The translations under genes were made by a program, and so were the position numbers. Positions 25,619 to 36,355 of a DNA stretch of 64,000 nucleotides are shown piece by piece. Source of the stretch: Sphagnum compactum. Its lineage: Eukaryota > Bryophyta > Sphagnopsida > Sphagnales. The stretch lies in contig OZ234498.1 in the NCBI GenBank assembly GCA_965153455.1, positions 14,136,001-14,200,000 of the forward strand. The letters are read 5' to 3'. Under the pieces are notes generated by a model. The model saw only the letters and a list, made by a program, of their open reading frames with translations. It was not told the origin of the DNA and made no database searches. How positions within the stretch are numbered: position 1 is the stretch's first letter; each line of letters begins with the position of its first letter.

Positions 25619-25709
25619 GCTACTTAAATGCCCACCTTGGAGTTGAACCCATCAAAGACCACATGGGGAACTTGGATGGGTTCAAGTCTAAAGGTGGCAT
25701 TTAAGTAGC
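25619..25709. repeat. Near-perfect inverted repeat (hairpin), 35-nt arms
   Basis: Left arm 25619-25653 and right arm 25675-25709 are reverse complements over about 30 of 35 positions, separated by a 21-nt loop. Matching blocks are GCTACTTAAATG, CCACCTT and TTGAACCCATC. A third partial copy of the CCCACCTTGGA block follows at about 25719. Confidence 0.8.
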
Positions 25710-26095
25710 ATTTAAGATACCCACCTTGGACTTGTCCTAGATCCACACTTGAGAGGGTGAAAAATAATTACCTCCTTCATATTCCTTTGCTCCATATTTT
25801 GTCTTTTTGGTGTATATTCATAATAATTTCATGGTCTTTGTGGCCTATGATGATGGCCTCAACTCTCTCACTTGTTGCCATATCTTTGGCACTCAATGTT
25901 AGGCTTTTGTGTTGTTAGTGGGCAATGGTTGTGAGAGATAGCCCTTTTTTACTTGTAGCTCCAAATGGGCTTGGGAGATTGTGTTGATACTCGTATATGT
26001 CTTTTTTTTGCAACATAAATTTTTAATGCCGAAATAGTGGGATTATGGGACCCATCACCCCCACAAGTGTAATTTGTGTGTATTGAAACCAACCC

Positions 26096-26224
26096 ATTAT
26101 GTCTTACGGAATGATCAAGCCCTGCCCATTATGTTGGGTAATGTGCTAGTGAGCCCGTTAGGGCGATCTAGCCAATGCACCCAACATAACAGGGGGCAGC
26201 GCAAGGGCATTCCGTGACATTAAG
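26096..26224. repeat. Inverted repeat (hairpin), arms about 55 nt
   Basis: Left arm 26096-26149 and right arm 26167-26224 pair through TTATGTC, ACGGAATG, GCTGCCC/CCTGCCC, TTATGTTGGGT and GGCTAG/TGCTAG, with small bulges and a loop of about 17 nt. It lies inside the probable inverted-arm element. Confidence 0.8.
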
Positions 26225-26416
26225 GTCTGGGGTGGCAGATTCAATGATTTAAAAGAAAAAAAAATCATGTTCGGTAGACATATTTTGCTCACTCTCTTAA
26301 GACTGTATATGATCCTCACTAGAAGATTATGCCACATAATGTGGTCAAGAGAATGACATAATCTACCACTCCAAACCTTAATTAATGCTTCAGTTGTGAT
26401 TTCATTCACAACTGAA

Positions 26417-26583
26417 TTACCATGGTTCCACCTTGGTAACCTATTTGTAAACCCTCGTTACCATGGTTCCACCTTGGTAACCTATTTTGTAAACCCTCGT
26501 TACCATGGTTCCACCTTGGTAACCTATTTTGTAAACCCTCGTTACCATGGTTCCACCTTGGTAACCTATTTTGTAAACCCTCG
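26417..26583. repeat. Four-copy minisatellite, unit 42 bp
   Basis: Copies begin at 26417, 26458, 26500 and 26542 with TTACCATGGTTCCACC. Copies 2-4 appear identical; copy 1 lacks one T in the T run. The near-identity means recent expansion. The array forms part of the right arm of the putative element. Confidence 0.95.
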
Positions 26584-27840
26584 TACTTCCCCCTTGCACT
26601 ACCTACCTAGGTGACTAACTACCTATGGAAGTGTGGGTAAGTAGGTAGGGAGTGTTAGTGGTTACTATGTAGGCAGGTAAGGTAAGTCGGGAAGGCACTC
26701 GGTGATTTACTTTTAGGTATGTGAATACATGTGGATGGTTAGTACATAGCTAACAAACTATGGTTAACTATGGGACAAGAAGAATAGAATGAAAAAAAAG
26801 TGTTTTTCTGTTCACACATGATCCAACTTGCATGGTGTGCACCGGTGCGCTCTGGTTCACTCGCACCTAAAATGTCCACAAATCTCTCTCTCTATAATGA
26901 AATGGGTCTGGCTACCATTATACACAAAAGTTTGCGGAATTGCCAAATGGCTTAAAAAAATTGCCAAAATTGTCAAATGGCCTAATTGCCAATTGTCTTA
27001 ATTGCCACAATTGCCAAATGGCTTATTATTTAAAAAAAAACAGGTCTCTTTCTTTGCTAAACTCACCACATATATTATTGTACCATTGTTGTTGTTGTTG
27101 TTGTTTGTGTGTGTGTGTGTGTGTGTATAGCAACTCTATTATGTGTTTTGGTATGTGTTTTCCAAGTTGATCTCATCAAGTGTTATTATTATATGAAGGC
27201 AATTGTGAGCATCATAATGGGGGTGGCCAACTGGTAAGTAGTGGTAGATGGATACTATAGAGAAGCTAATAAGGTTTTTGGGGGGAGTGGTGTTGGGTTG
27301 GGGAGGGAGCATGTTGTGGCTACATTTATTGGTACATTTGTGGGTTAGGTGCAATAAGAGATTTCTTTACTAGCTCTAGAGAGTTGTGGGGAAGAAGGGT
27401 TTGATGAGCTTGGTTATGTCTCTTGTTTTCAGAGTTTATACATGTGCAAGTTTGGATCAGAACATAGTGCTTTTTTGGGCTTGTTGGGTGGGGGAAGGGG
27501 GGGGGGGGGTATCTTGCTCCATTCTTGCATGGGCTTTGGACTTTTGTGTACTAGAGAGTGGGCGGGGTTTGGCCGATTCTATTGTATTAGGGGAGAGAAG
27601 ATGCCTATGAGTACACAAACCTTCACCCAAGTGTCAATGTAATATTATTCTTTTATATGGTATTATTAGCCCAATAACATGATTCATGTAAATGGAATCA
27701 CATACATAAAATGAAGTTTCCAAGAGCAAACTTTTTGCACAATTTACATATGTGTACAATTTTCTTTTTGCTTTTCATGCAAGTCATTGTTCAAGTTTGG
27801 AAATTAAGCATTAAGCATTTATATGTGTTCATCAAGTAGT

Positions 27841-27842
<2 letters not shown>

Positions 27843-27876
<34 letters not shown>
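27843..27876. repeat. AT dinucleotide run
   Basis: About seventeen uninterrupted AT units. Confidence 0.95.
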
Positions 27877-27878
<2 letters not shown>

Positions 27879-28450
27879 CCATGTGAAAAACAACATGCTT
27901 TTGACCTTTGAGCATCAACAAACAACCCAAAATAAAAAACAATATTGTCATGTTGGTTTTATGATGGGTTGAGTTTCAAAGATTCAAATACATATCCAAA
28001 ATTCAATTTTTTATTATATATCAATCAAAATGAGCGATGAATTTTTTATGGAAAAAATAAAATTAAAAAAATAAACAAGCTATCCAATACATGGAATATA
28101 TAAATACATATTTTAAGCTAATGAGCCAACCCATAACCATACATGATCTCCAAGCTCCACAAGCCACCCATTAATGTGATACACTTGTTTTGCATTGTCA
28201 GTTAATGGGCACATGGAACCTATCATTGAACAAAAGGCATGGGCAATGGCAATTTTTACATAATGTTATTGTTGGAAAATGGAAATAGGCCACCACATGG
28301 AGATGAGTGTAAAAAAAAATTACAATCATAATTAATTAATGAATATTAATAGCCTATAATAAAAGCATTGTATGCACATAAACCAAAAATCATTTCCAAA
28401 GAAAAATCATTTAAAAAGATACAGAGTAAGGATGAGATATGAGTAGGTCT

Positions 28451-28473
28451 CCCCCCCCCCCCCCCCCCCCCCC
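28451..28473. repeat. Poly-C tract of 23
   Basis: Twenty-three C residues are followed by ACCCC. The opposite strand is a long G run that could form G-quadruplexes, and such tracts are prone to sequencing and assembly length errors. Confidence 0.9.
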
Positions 28474-29325
28474 ACCCCAAATTTTTTTAAAAAAAAGAAA
28501 AAAAAATCTTAAATTGAGATTGGCAGAATTTATTTCTCATAAATGAACTGTAATAAAAATAATTTAAAAACATTGATGAATGGGTTTAATGGCGAGTATT
28601 CAATACTTTATGACATTTTTTGAATCATCATCATCATCAGCATCTCATCATCATCATCATCAAAGTGAGGAATGGGTTTCCAAAAAATCAACTTGAAATG
28701 AGGGAAAAAAAAAAAAAAAAAACATAATTAATCTTAAATTGAGAAATTGATAGAATTTATTTCTCATGTACAACACATACCTGCATGTCAACATAAATGG
28801 GGCAATTAAAAGAAATTCAAAAAATTGATCAGTTGGTTTAATATGTAATTAATTTTATTTTTTTTGGCAATTATCATTAGGCTAGCTAGCACTCTCAACT
28901 CTCATCATCACTCTCAAAAGACAAACAATTTGTATGAGAGAGAGAGAGAGAGAGAGGGGGGGGAGAGAGAGAGTATAGTCAGGACTCAAATGGGTTATGA
29001 ATGAAGTGTTGAGAAAGTGAAGGAATTTTGAGATCACACTACTTGAAAAACAAGCAAGCAATCAATCAATCAATCAATCCCTTTGTCTGAAGTAACCCTA
29101 ACTTACTTATTACAATTTACAAACCGTGCAATCACTTTGGCAGGCGACATTCACTCATGTATGTATACATATGTACATACGTCACTTGGACTCTTTGCTT
29201 CGGAGCGAGCTTCTTCATGTTTCAATACTTCTTGTCAAAATTTGTTGTGTAGTTTGTGTCGTTTTGTCACACTTAAGAGATGGCAATGGTGGTGGTGGTG
29301 GTGGTGGTGGGGTTTGTGGCTCTAG

Positions 29326-30065
29326 AATATTGTGGCAATTGCAAGTGTAAAAAAGACACAACAATCTAGAATATTGTGGCAATTGCAAGTGGCAAAAGAA
29401 AAACAATCTAGAATATATTGTGGTGATTGCAAGTGCAAAAAACCAAAATATTGTGGCAATTGCAAGTGTAAAAAAAACAAAAAAAATTAAAATATTGTGG
29501 CAATTGCAAGTGTAAAAAAGAGAAAACAATCTAAGATATTGTGGCAATTGCAAGTGTAAAAAGAAAAACAATCTAGAGTATTGTGGTGATTGCAAGTGCA
29601 AAAAAGCAAAACAATCTAGAATATTGTGGCAATTGCAAGTGTAAAAAAGAAAAAAAAATCTAGAATATTGTGGCAATTGCATGTGTAAAAAGAAAATCAT
29701 AACTAGAGTATTCTGGCAATTGCTAGTGGTAGAAAAAATAAATCTAGAATATTTTGGCAATTGCCAGTGTAAAAAGAAAAAAAATCTAGAATATTGTGGC
29801 AATTGCAAGTGTAAAAAAAGCGCAAAACAATTTAAAGTATTGTGGCGATTGTAAGTGTAAAAAAGAAAATAAAACTAGAATATTGTGGCAATTGCAAGTG
29901 TGAAAAAAAAAGAGAAAAAAATCTAGAATATTGTGGCAATTGCAAGTGTGAAAAAAGAAAAGAAGAAAATTTAGAATATTGTGGCAATTGCAAGTGTGAA
30001 AAAAGAAAAGAAAAGAATCTAGAATATTGTAGCGATTGCAAGTGTGAAAAAGAAAAGAAAATCAA
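29326..30065. repeat. Minisatellite of about 17 copies, unit 38-49 bp
   Basis: The repeated core is AATATTGTGGCAATTGCAAGTG followed by a variable A/G-rich tail of about 15-25 bases. Unit length grows from about 42 to about 48 bp toward the 3' end, and the last four units share a tail of GAAAAAAGAAAAGAA type. The array leaves long open frames on both strands (29215-29808 minus; 29842-30306 plus), which I treat as by-products. Confidence 0.95.
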
Positions 30066-33000
30066 AACCGATGCATATGTTTTTGATTTTGGTTTTTTGT
30101 TTTGTTTTGTTTTTTTGGGTTTTGGAACGACACAAATGAAAAAAAAAAATCATTACAAAGTGGGGAAAAAAAAAAAAAAAAAAAACAAAAACAAAACGAC
30201 AAAAGGGGAGAATGAAGAATTGACAATCAAAACCGAATTTGAAGTATCTCTCTCAACTTGCCCTTCTGTCTGTGATGTTTGGTCGCAACCCATTTGTATT
30301 ATGTAAACTAGACAAGCAAGTACGACAACAACACATTTATTCTTTGAGCTCATGATCTACCGAGCTTCTCTCTCTCTCTCTCCAGAAGTCTTCTCTCTCT
30401 CTCCACAAGAGTTGGTTTAAGTATTACAGTAGTAGTCGCCTCTTCCTCACATGATTCAAAGGGTAGATGTGTATGTGATTTGCACGACTTGACTTACTTG
30501 ATGCATTCAATCGATGCATCAAGTAAGGTTACATGAGCTAACCTAATAACAAAACAAACATGGGTGGCATTGCAGAACAACAATGACCATGGTGGTGCCT
30601 CGCTCGGTCAGTTTGTGGAATGCTGGAAATCGGGCTTTTTGTACTTAACAGAAGAGTGAATGAAAATGATTCTGATCTTTAAAGCAAAACCAGCTTTGTA
30701 CCAGTGTTGTTGTTGTTGTTTTTTTTATTGAAAAAAAATTATTAATTTTTTTTAATAAATTAAATTAAATTATTATTATTTTTGGGTTTGATGTATAGCT
30801 CAAGTGATGATCATTTGTAATTTGGTTTAGCCAAATTTTGGCTATTAACAACATATGAATTTGGAAAAAAAAATGTGCCATGAGCTGCCCTAACTTTAAC
30901 CCTAAATGCAGCCTCCTCTGAGTATGAAAAGGTTATTGATTTGGGTTTTTGAGAGACACCCTACATTGTTATTCCCTCTGAGGAGTTGGGTCTGGTTATG
31001 AATATTTAAAAATTAAAAAATCACTAATTATGAGATGAGAACAAGGTTTTTGAGAGACACCCTACATTGTTAGTTATTCTCTCCAGGTTGGGTCTGGTTA
31101 TGAAAATTTTAAAATTAAAAATCACTAATAAAAGAAAATGAAAACATGAAGAAGTTTGAAAAATCTCCACTAACACCCAAAAAAGAAAATGAAAATCAAC
31201 AACCTCCCCAACAACACCCAAAAAAGGAACAACTTGAAAAAGTGTATGAGACTAAAAACACTAAACAAGTTGACAATCTAAACTCAAAAAGCTCATTTTT
31301 CAGGATGATCTCAAGTCAACTCTCAACAATCTAAAGTTAGCAAAAAGAGGTGGTGGGCACAATTCTTTTTGGATGAAGATTAGTTTGTTCCACTATAATG
31401 GTGTTGCATGACATAGGTTTCAAAAGCTCTTTTTGAACCAAAAAAAACCTATTGTTGTTGTTGATTGATGATAAAATTATTGCTCACAAGTTGAATGAGA
31501 TTGGTTCATTTGTAATTCTAGTGATGAGAAATTTCGAGAAACTCGTACTCTACGAGAGAGAGATTTTGCATAATTTTTCGTGTGATTGATTGTCTTTAAA
31601 CAATTGATTTTGCATAATTCTTTGTACAATCATTTTGAGACAATTCCAAGAAAAAAAAACTATCTCATTTTCAAGCTTAACTATCATTTTTTTCCCCTTA
31701 ATAATTATCTCTTATCTTTACAATTATTTCACTAAATAAATGAATTTCACTCCTTTTTTCTACCCACCAACATGGATATGAAAAAAAGTTTACATGTGCC
31801 TTCTCATGTCCATGATATTTATATTAATTTAACTTAAATTAGACATAAATAATGATGAACTATTGAAAATCATATGAGAACATAGAGAGGAAAAAAAAAG
31901 GTTTGATTATCATTAATAGTGCACAAGAATGTGAAGCCCAAGTTTTTAAATGTTAACTAAGAATATTGTAATACCTTGGTAACTTCAACACATGTCTATC
32001 AAAAAAAGTTAATAAAAAAGATTTCATTTCAACAAATAGAATATTTTTAAAAGATTCAATATTTTCCTTCATTCTTTTTCTTCTTTTTTTTTTGGAATTT
32101 TTGGAAATATTTTCTCCTCGTTCGGCACCCAATTTCAGGCATAATCATGAATTGAAAACTGGGTGCCTTTTTAAAAAATTAAAAAATTAGACAAAACTTT
32201 TCCTTGTTGTTGGGGCACCTTGTCCTCATTAGGGTTGAGCGTGTGCACACATTGAAGTCATTTGTGGTTGTTTATTACCATGTCTTCCAACTCCTAATGC
32301 TCATTGGGTTGTTGATTAAACAATTGAATTCAATTCTCTGAAGAAAAGACAAGTAGACACTCCAAAAAAAGTAAGGAAAATAAAAAGGGCCCAACAACAA
32401 CACAAAAGAACTTACACAAGTCAATACTACACTTGTCTTTTCTTGCCATTAAGTTACACTCAAGAGTGTTGTCATAAGTACACTCAAACTTGAGCTCCCC
32501 CAAACACTCCTTATTTTGCCCCTTCAATTTTAGCCCACTAGGTATTTTTTAAAAACACATGAAAAACAAACCTTTTAAAAAATAATGTTGTATGTAAAAG
32601 AGTCTAAAGCCTTAAACCCAATCTCCAAAACACCAAAGGCTTTTTAGACCAATTGGTGGTTTAGACTAAACCAACACTAGTCTAAAGTCTTAAGTGGGTA
32701 CTTGGTAGGTAATGTGTGGATGAATGGAAAAAATGTTTCTTGTCCACAAACCATCATCCGTACATTGGTGGGTGCTAGTTTACTCAACCCCATTGGTATG
32801 CATCTCCGAGATTCATAACCACTACAAACTAGGTCATGGCTATCGGTAGGTCTTGGCTAAGGTGGGGTGGCCGTGAGCTGGGGTTGTCTAGTACCCAATG
32901 ACCAATATTTTGCATAATTGGCACTAGGTAGAGATTCCGTCACATCCATTAGATGGAACTTTGTGCGATGGTTTGATAGAGCTTGCTATGTTCTATATGC

Positions 33001-33789
33001 TAGTCGCATGTGTTCGTAAGATTAGTTGACTCAAAGAAAGCTTAAAGTGAAGGGAGAATGCGTTTCTTGAGTGACAAATTTACGAAGAAGCTTGATACTC
33101 ACACCTCTTGCATGTTATATTGTTGAACATGAATAACAAAACATTCGAAAAACACCCGTTCTCATGTGCTCACAAGCATCTAAATAAATTCCACTCCAAC
33201 CCTCGGTCTCCCTCCCTCCCTCCCCACCCACCCACCCACCCACCCACCCACCCACTCACCCAAGGCCCCAAAAACAACACACACACATGGCCAAATAGAA
33301 ACACACAAACACTCCAAACATTTGCTTCACTTCATGAAGCAAATGGGATCTATATATGAAGCCTAATTGTCCATCTTTCTCTAAGCATTCAATTAGGGTT
33401 AGGTGAACCTACGAGGGTTAGTTGAAACCCACGACTCAAAAAGGATGCATTCATTCATTTTATTGGCGCAAAATAGCCAGAATTAGTGTACCTTTGTTGG
33501 GTGGAGGAGAGATTAAATACTTTTTAAAAAAATTCCCCAAATTTGTGAGGAAAATTTGGGATTCTTTGTAACGGTTGCAACAATGTTAAGACATGTACAA
33601 CATTACGTCAAGTGCATAACATGCAACTAACTACCTATACAAGTGCATGATTGAATAATGAAATTATTATGTGACTCCCGAGACTTTTTGACAAAGAGAC
33701 TTCACATTTGTGTTGTGTGAATTTAGTATAATTTATACATCATCAATCGAATGTGATAACCACCAAACAAAACAAAATTAAATCTTAAA

Positions 33790-33940
33790 ATTGCCAAGAT
33801 TTGAACGCTTCGTTTTCATTGTGTAGCCAAAAATATAGATAGATGATCAAATATAGATTTTATATCTTATTTTTGGTTTATAGCCATATTTTTGGCTAAA
33901 TCTTCCTAGGGATGATGGTCATTTTTTGTACATGTTCCTA
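33790..33940. mobile_element. Copy of the palindrome-bearing dispersed element
   Basis: This copy has GTAGCCAAAAATATAG, GATGATCAAATATAG, a T-rich middle and the imperfect palindrome TAGCCATATTTTTGGCTA at 33881-33898, followed by AATCTTC. Block order and spacing match the copy at 9905-10085. Confidence 0.5.
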
Positions 33941-34462
33941 TGGATGATGATTGCAACTTTCGCTACAAACAAAATTTCTTAAAAAAAAAACATTCGGGGT
34001 TACTTACACCCACAAGAGAGTTATTATATAACAAGCTCCCAATGGATGGTTGGTGACGTCATTTCTTTTTGGTGAATTTTTGCATTGTGACGACAAAAGA
34101 ATTTGGACAAATTCCTTTCGTGTTTTGAAGTGTAAAATGGACCAAAAAAATTGCTAAAAGAAAATGCAAATTGGGGGTGGGGGAAAAAAAAAACCCTAAT
34201 GGTTGGTGCACTAGTTGATTGGAGGCAAAGGTTAATCGTTGTTTGTGGCCTAAGCTAACGGCCGGGCGGGCCATGAATTGTGGGAACACATATACCTTAC
34301 CTTAGACTCATATTCGACATAAATTAATCCCTAAAAGGGCCACCCAAAAATTAAAAAATAATAATTAAAAAAATATATATATATTAAAGAACCATTAGTT
34401 TGTTGAAATTTTAGAGGAAAAAATTGAACCCAATACAAAAAACAAACAAATAACTTTGTAAA

Positions 34463-34493
<31 letters not shown>

Positions 34494-35059
34494 TTATTAT
34501 TATTAAGAGACTTATGAGAAAATTTTTAAGGTCTACTTTTGACTTGTTAATTACACACCGTGATAATAAATAATTTCTTCATGGTTGTGCCCGGGTAAAA
34601 TTTAGGAGGAAATAAATAAATAAATAAATAAACATTAAATATTTTTAAAAAACTCCTCATACAACAATAATTATTTATTATTTATTATTCTATGTAAGAA
34701 AATAAGTTGGGGGGGGGGGGGGGAGGGGGGGGTCATGAATTTAAATAACCAACTGAAATATGTAAGTTTGTTTATGATGTTTCACATGGTATTTAATAAT
34801 TTGCATGCTATTGGGGCCCTAGCTTTCATAACTCTGCAAAGCTTCAGGATTCATCAACACCCCCCCCCTTTAATGTGTGGGTGTGTCTAGTGGGTGTTTA
34901 TAAATTTTAAATAAGTAAATAAATAAATAAATGAATTCTTTTTTAGGCCTCATGACAGGATTTTTAAAATAATTTTTTTTTAGCATTATTAAAAATATAA
35001 AACATGCTGAAGAAGCAGTTATTTATTTATTTATTTATTTTTCCCTCAATTTTGTGAAC

Positions 35060-35250
35060 TGGTTGGTGATGATCAACAAGAAGATTTAGCCAAATTTGGC
35101 TATAGGCCAGATATGAAAGTAAATTCTTAAATAAATCATTTTTGTGTGTTTGGCTATTTCTCCGAAGGCGCTATAGAAATCTAGTGAATTATACACACAC
35201 ACACACATACACACACACATATATATATATGAAATCCGGCAAATTAGGGC
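35060..35250. mobile_element. Inverted copy of the palindrome-bearing element, interrupted by a microsatellite
   Basis: On the - strand it reads TTTCATATCTGGCC, then the perfect palindrome TAGCCAAATTTGGCTA (35087-35102), then AATCTTC. Further upstream on that strand it has AGAAATAGCCAAACAC and GATTTC. CA/TA microsatellite runs at 35192-35230 split the outer part. Confidence 0.5.
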
Positions 35251-35394
35251 CATTTTCTTTTTTCAAAAATCCATTTTTGTATGTGTCAAAATGATATTTT
35301 CAGATCGAAAAATGCGAAAAAATGAGCAAAAGAAACATTGTGTTGAAAACCTTTTCATTTCCAAAAAAAAAAAATCGTTGATATGTGTGGGGGA

Positions 35395-36355
35395 ACTAAA
35401 AACATGTTGGGAACATATTGGGAACACATGGGGTGGGGGGGGGGAAACACGTGGGGAACATAATTGGGAACAACATCGAGGGAACATACATCATGGGGGG
35501 CGAAGAACATGAGCTTAAAAAGAAAGATGCCGGGAACAAACACTTAATGGGAGAAAGACGGGGGAGGGGAACACATGGGGAACATCATAGAGAACATACA
35601 AGGAACGTGATTGGAACCACACATTGGAACTTGAAAGAACAATGAGAAGGGAAAATCATTTGGGCAAAGAACATGAGTTAGAAAAGTAGTGGGAACAAAC
35701 ACACAAGGAAAATAATTGGGAACCATCATCGGGAACACATGAAGGAAAAAAACCATAGGGACAACCATTGGGAATAATAATACCATGGAGAAAAACATGG
35801 GGAACAAAGTTGGCAAATAGGACCATGAAGAACAACATGGGGAACAACATTGGGACAAATAACTACCATGGAGAACAACATAGGGAACAACATTGGGACA
35901 AATACCTAACATGGAGAACAACATATGGAACAACATTGGGACGAATACCTACCATGGAGAACAACATGGGGAACAACATTGGGATGAATACCTACCATGG
36001 AGAACAACATTGGGACAAATAAGTACCAAGGAGAACAACTTTGGGGCAAATAAGTACCAAGGAGAACAACATAGGGAACTTTATGGGGGGGGGAACAATA
36101 CCAAGGAGAACAACATAGGGAACTTTATTGGGGGAGAACAATACCAAGGAGAACAACATAGGGAACTTTATTGGGGGGGAACAATACTAAGGAGAACAAC
36201 ATAGGGAACTTTATTGGGGGAACAATACCAAAGAGAACAACATAGGGAACTTTATTGGGGGGGAACAATACTAAGGAGAACAACATAGGGAACTTTATTG
36301 GGGGAACAATACCAAAGAGAACAACATAGGGAACTTTATTGGGAACACTTATTGG
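35395..36355. repeat. G-rich tandem array with two unit types
   Basis: The first part (about 35395-35760) is an irregular GGGAACA-type array. From about 35770 to 36050 a unit of about 43-46 bp recurs with GAACAACATGGGGAACAACA and ACCTACCATG. From about 36050 to 36345 a second unit of about 40-45 bp recurs seven times with AAGAGAACAACATAGGGAAC, TTTATTG and a G run of 5 to 8. The + strand is G/A-rich throughout, so one strand is almost free of C. ORFs on both strands here are repeat artefacts. Confidence 0.9.

Larger units (their letters stand above)
24750..26840. mobile_element. Probable 2-kb non-autonomous element with long diverged inverted arms
   Basis: The left arm (about 24750-25080) aligns in inverted orientation, with indels, to the right arm (about 26400-26840). 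Shared blocks, read inward, are ATGTGAA, CTTTTT, TCATT, CCCATA, TAGCTATG, ATCCACATGTA, CCTTACCT, a CCTACC-rich zone, CTTGGTAA/CATGGTAA and TTCAGTTGT. No coding sequence lies between the arms, which enclose two internal hairpins (25619-25709 and 26096-26224). Long-arm, coding-free elements of this kind occur among MULE-type and foldback transposons; that class label is inference. Related arm sequence appears in RopGEF intron 5 and, less clearly, near 32690-32830. Exact ends and a target-site duplication were not resolved. Confidence 0.5.
26841..29325. other. Simple-sequence-rich spacer
   Basis: This stretch contains GTT then GT runs at 27086-27127, a G13 tract near 27497-27510, an AT run at 27843-27876, a C23 tract at 28451-28473, ATC repeats at 28623-28662, GA and G runs at 28936-28973, and TGG repeats at 29287-29310. 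No gene is visible. Short ORFs such as 27386-27610 are low-complexity artefacts. Confidence 0.6.
30066..35394. other. AT-rich gene-empty region with simple repeats
   Basis: This stretch contains a CT run at about 30366-30380, CCCA/CCCAC repeats at 33217-33257, a TAC run at 34466-34493, a G15 tract at 34709-34723 followed by an A and eight G, TAAA and TTTA tetranucleotide runs near 34613-34631 and 35020-35040, and a CA then TA run at 35192-35230. A 60-bp segment containing TTTTTGAGAGACACCCTACA is duplicated at about 30940 and 31048. Two palindrome elements are listed separately. No gene is supported. Confidence 0.6.

Noticed and set aside
29215-29808. 197-codon - strand ORF
   Set aside because: It is the minisatellite translated in a frame that happens to lack stops.
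35544-35936. 130-codon - strand ORF
   Set aside because: It lies wholly in the G-rich tandem array; hydrophobic repeats follow from the C/T-rich strand.
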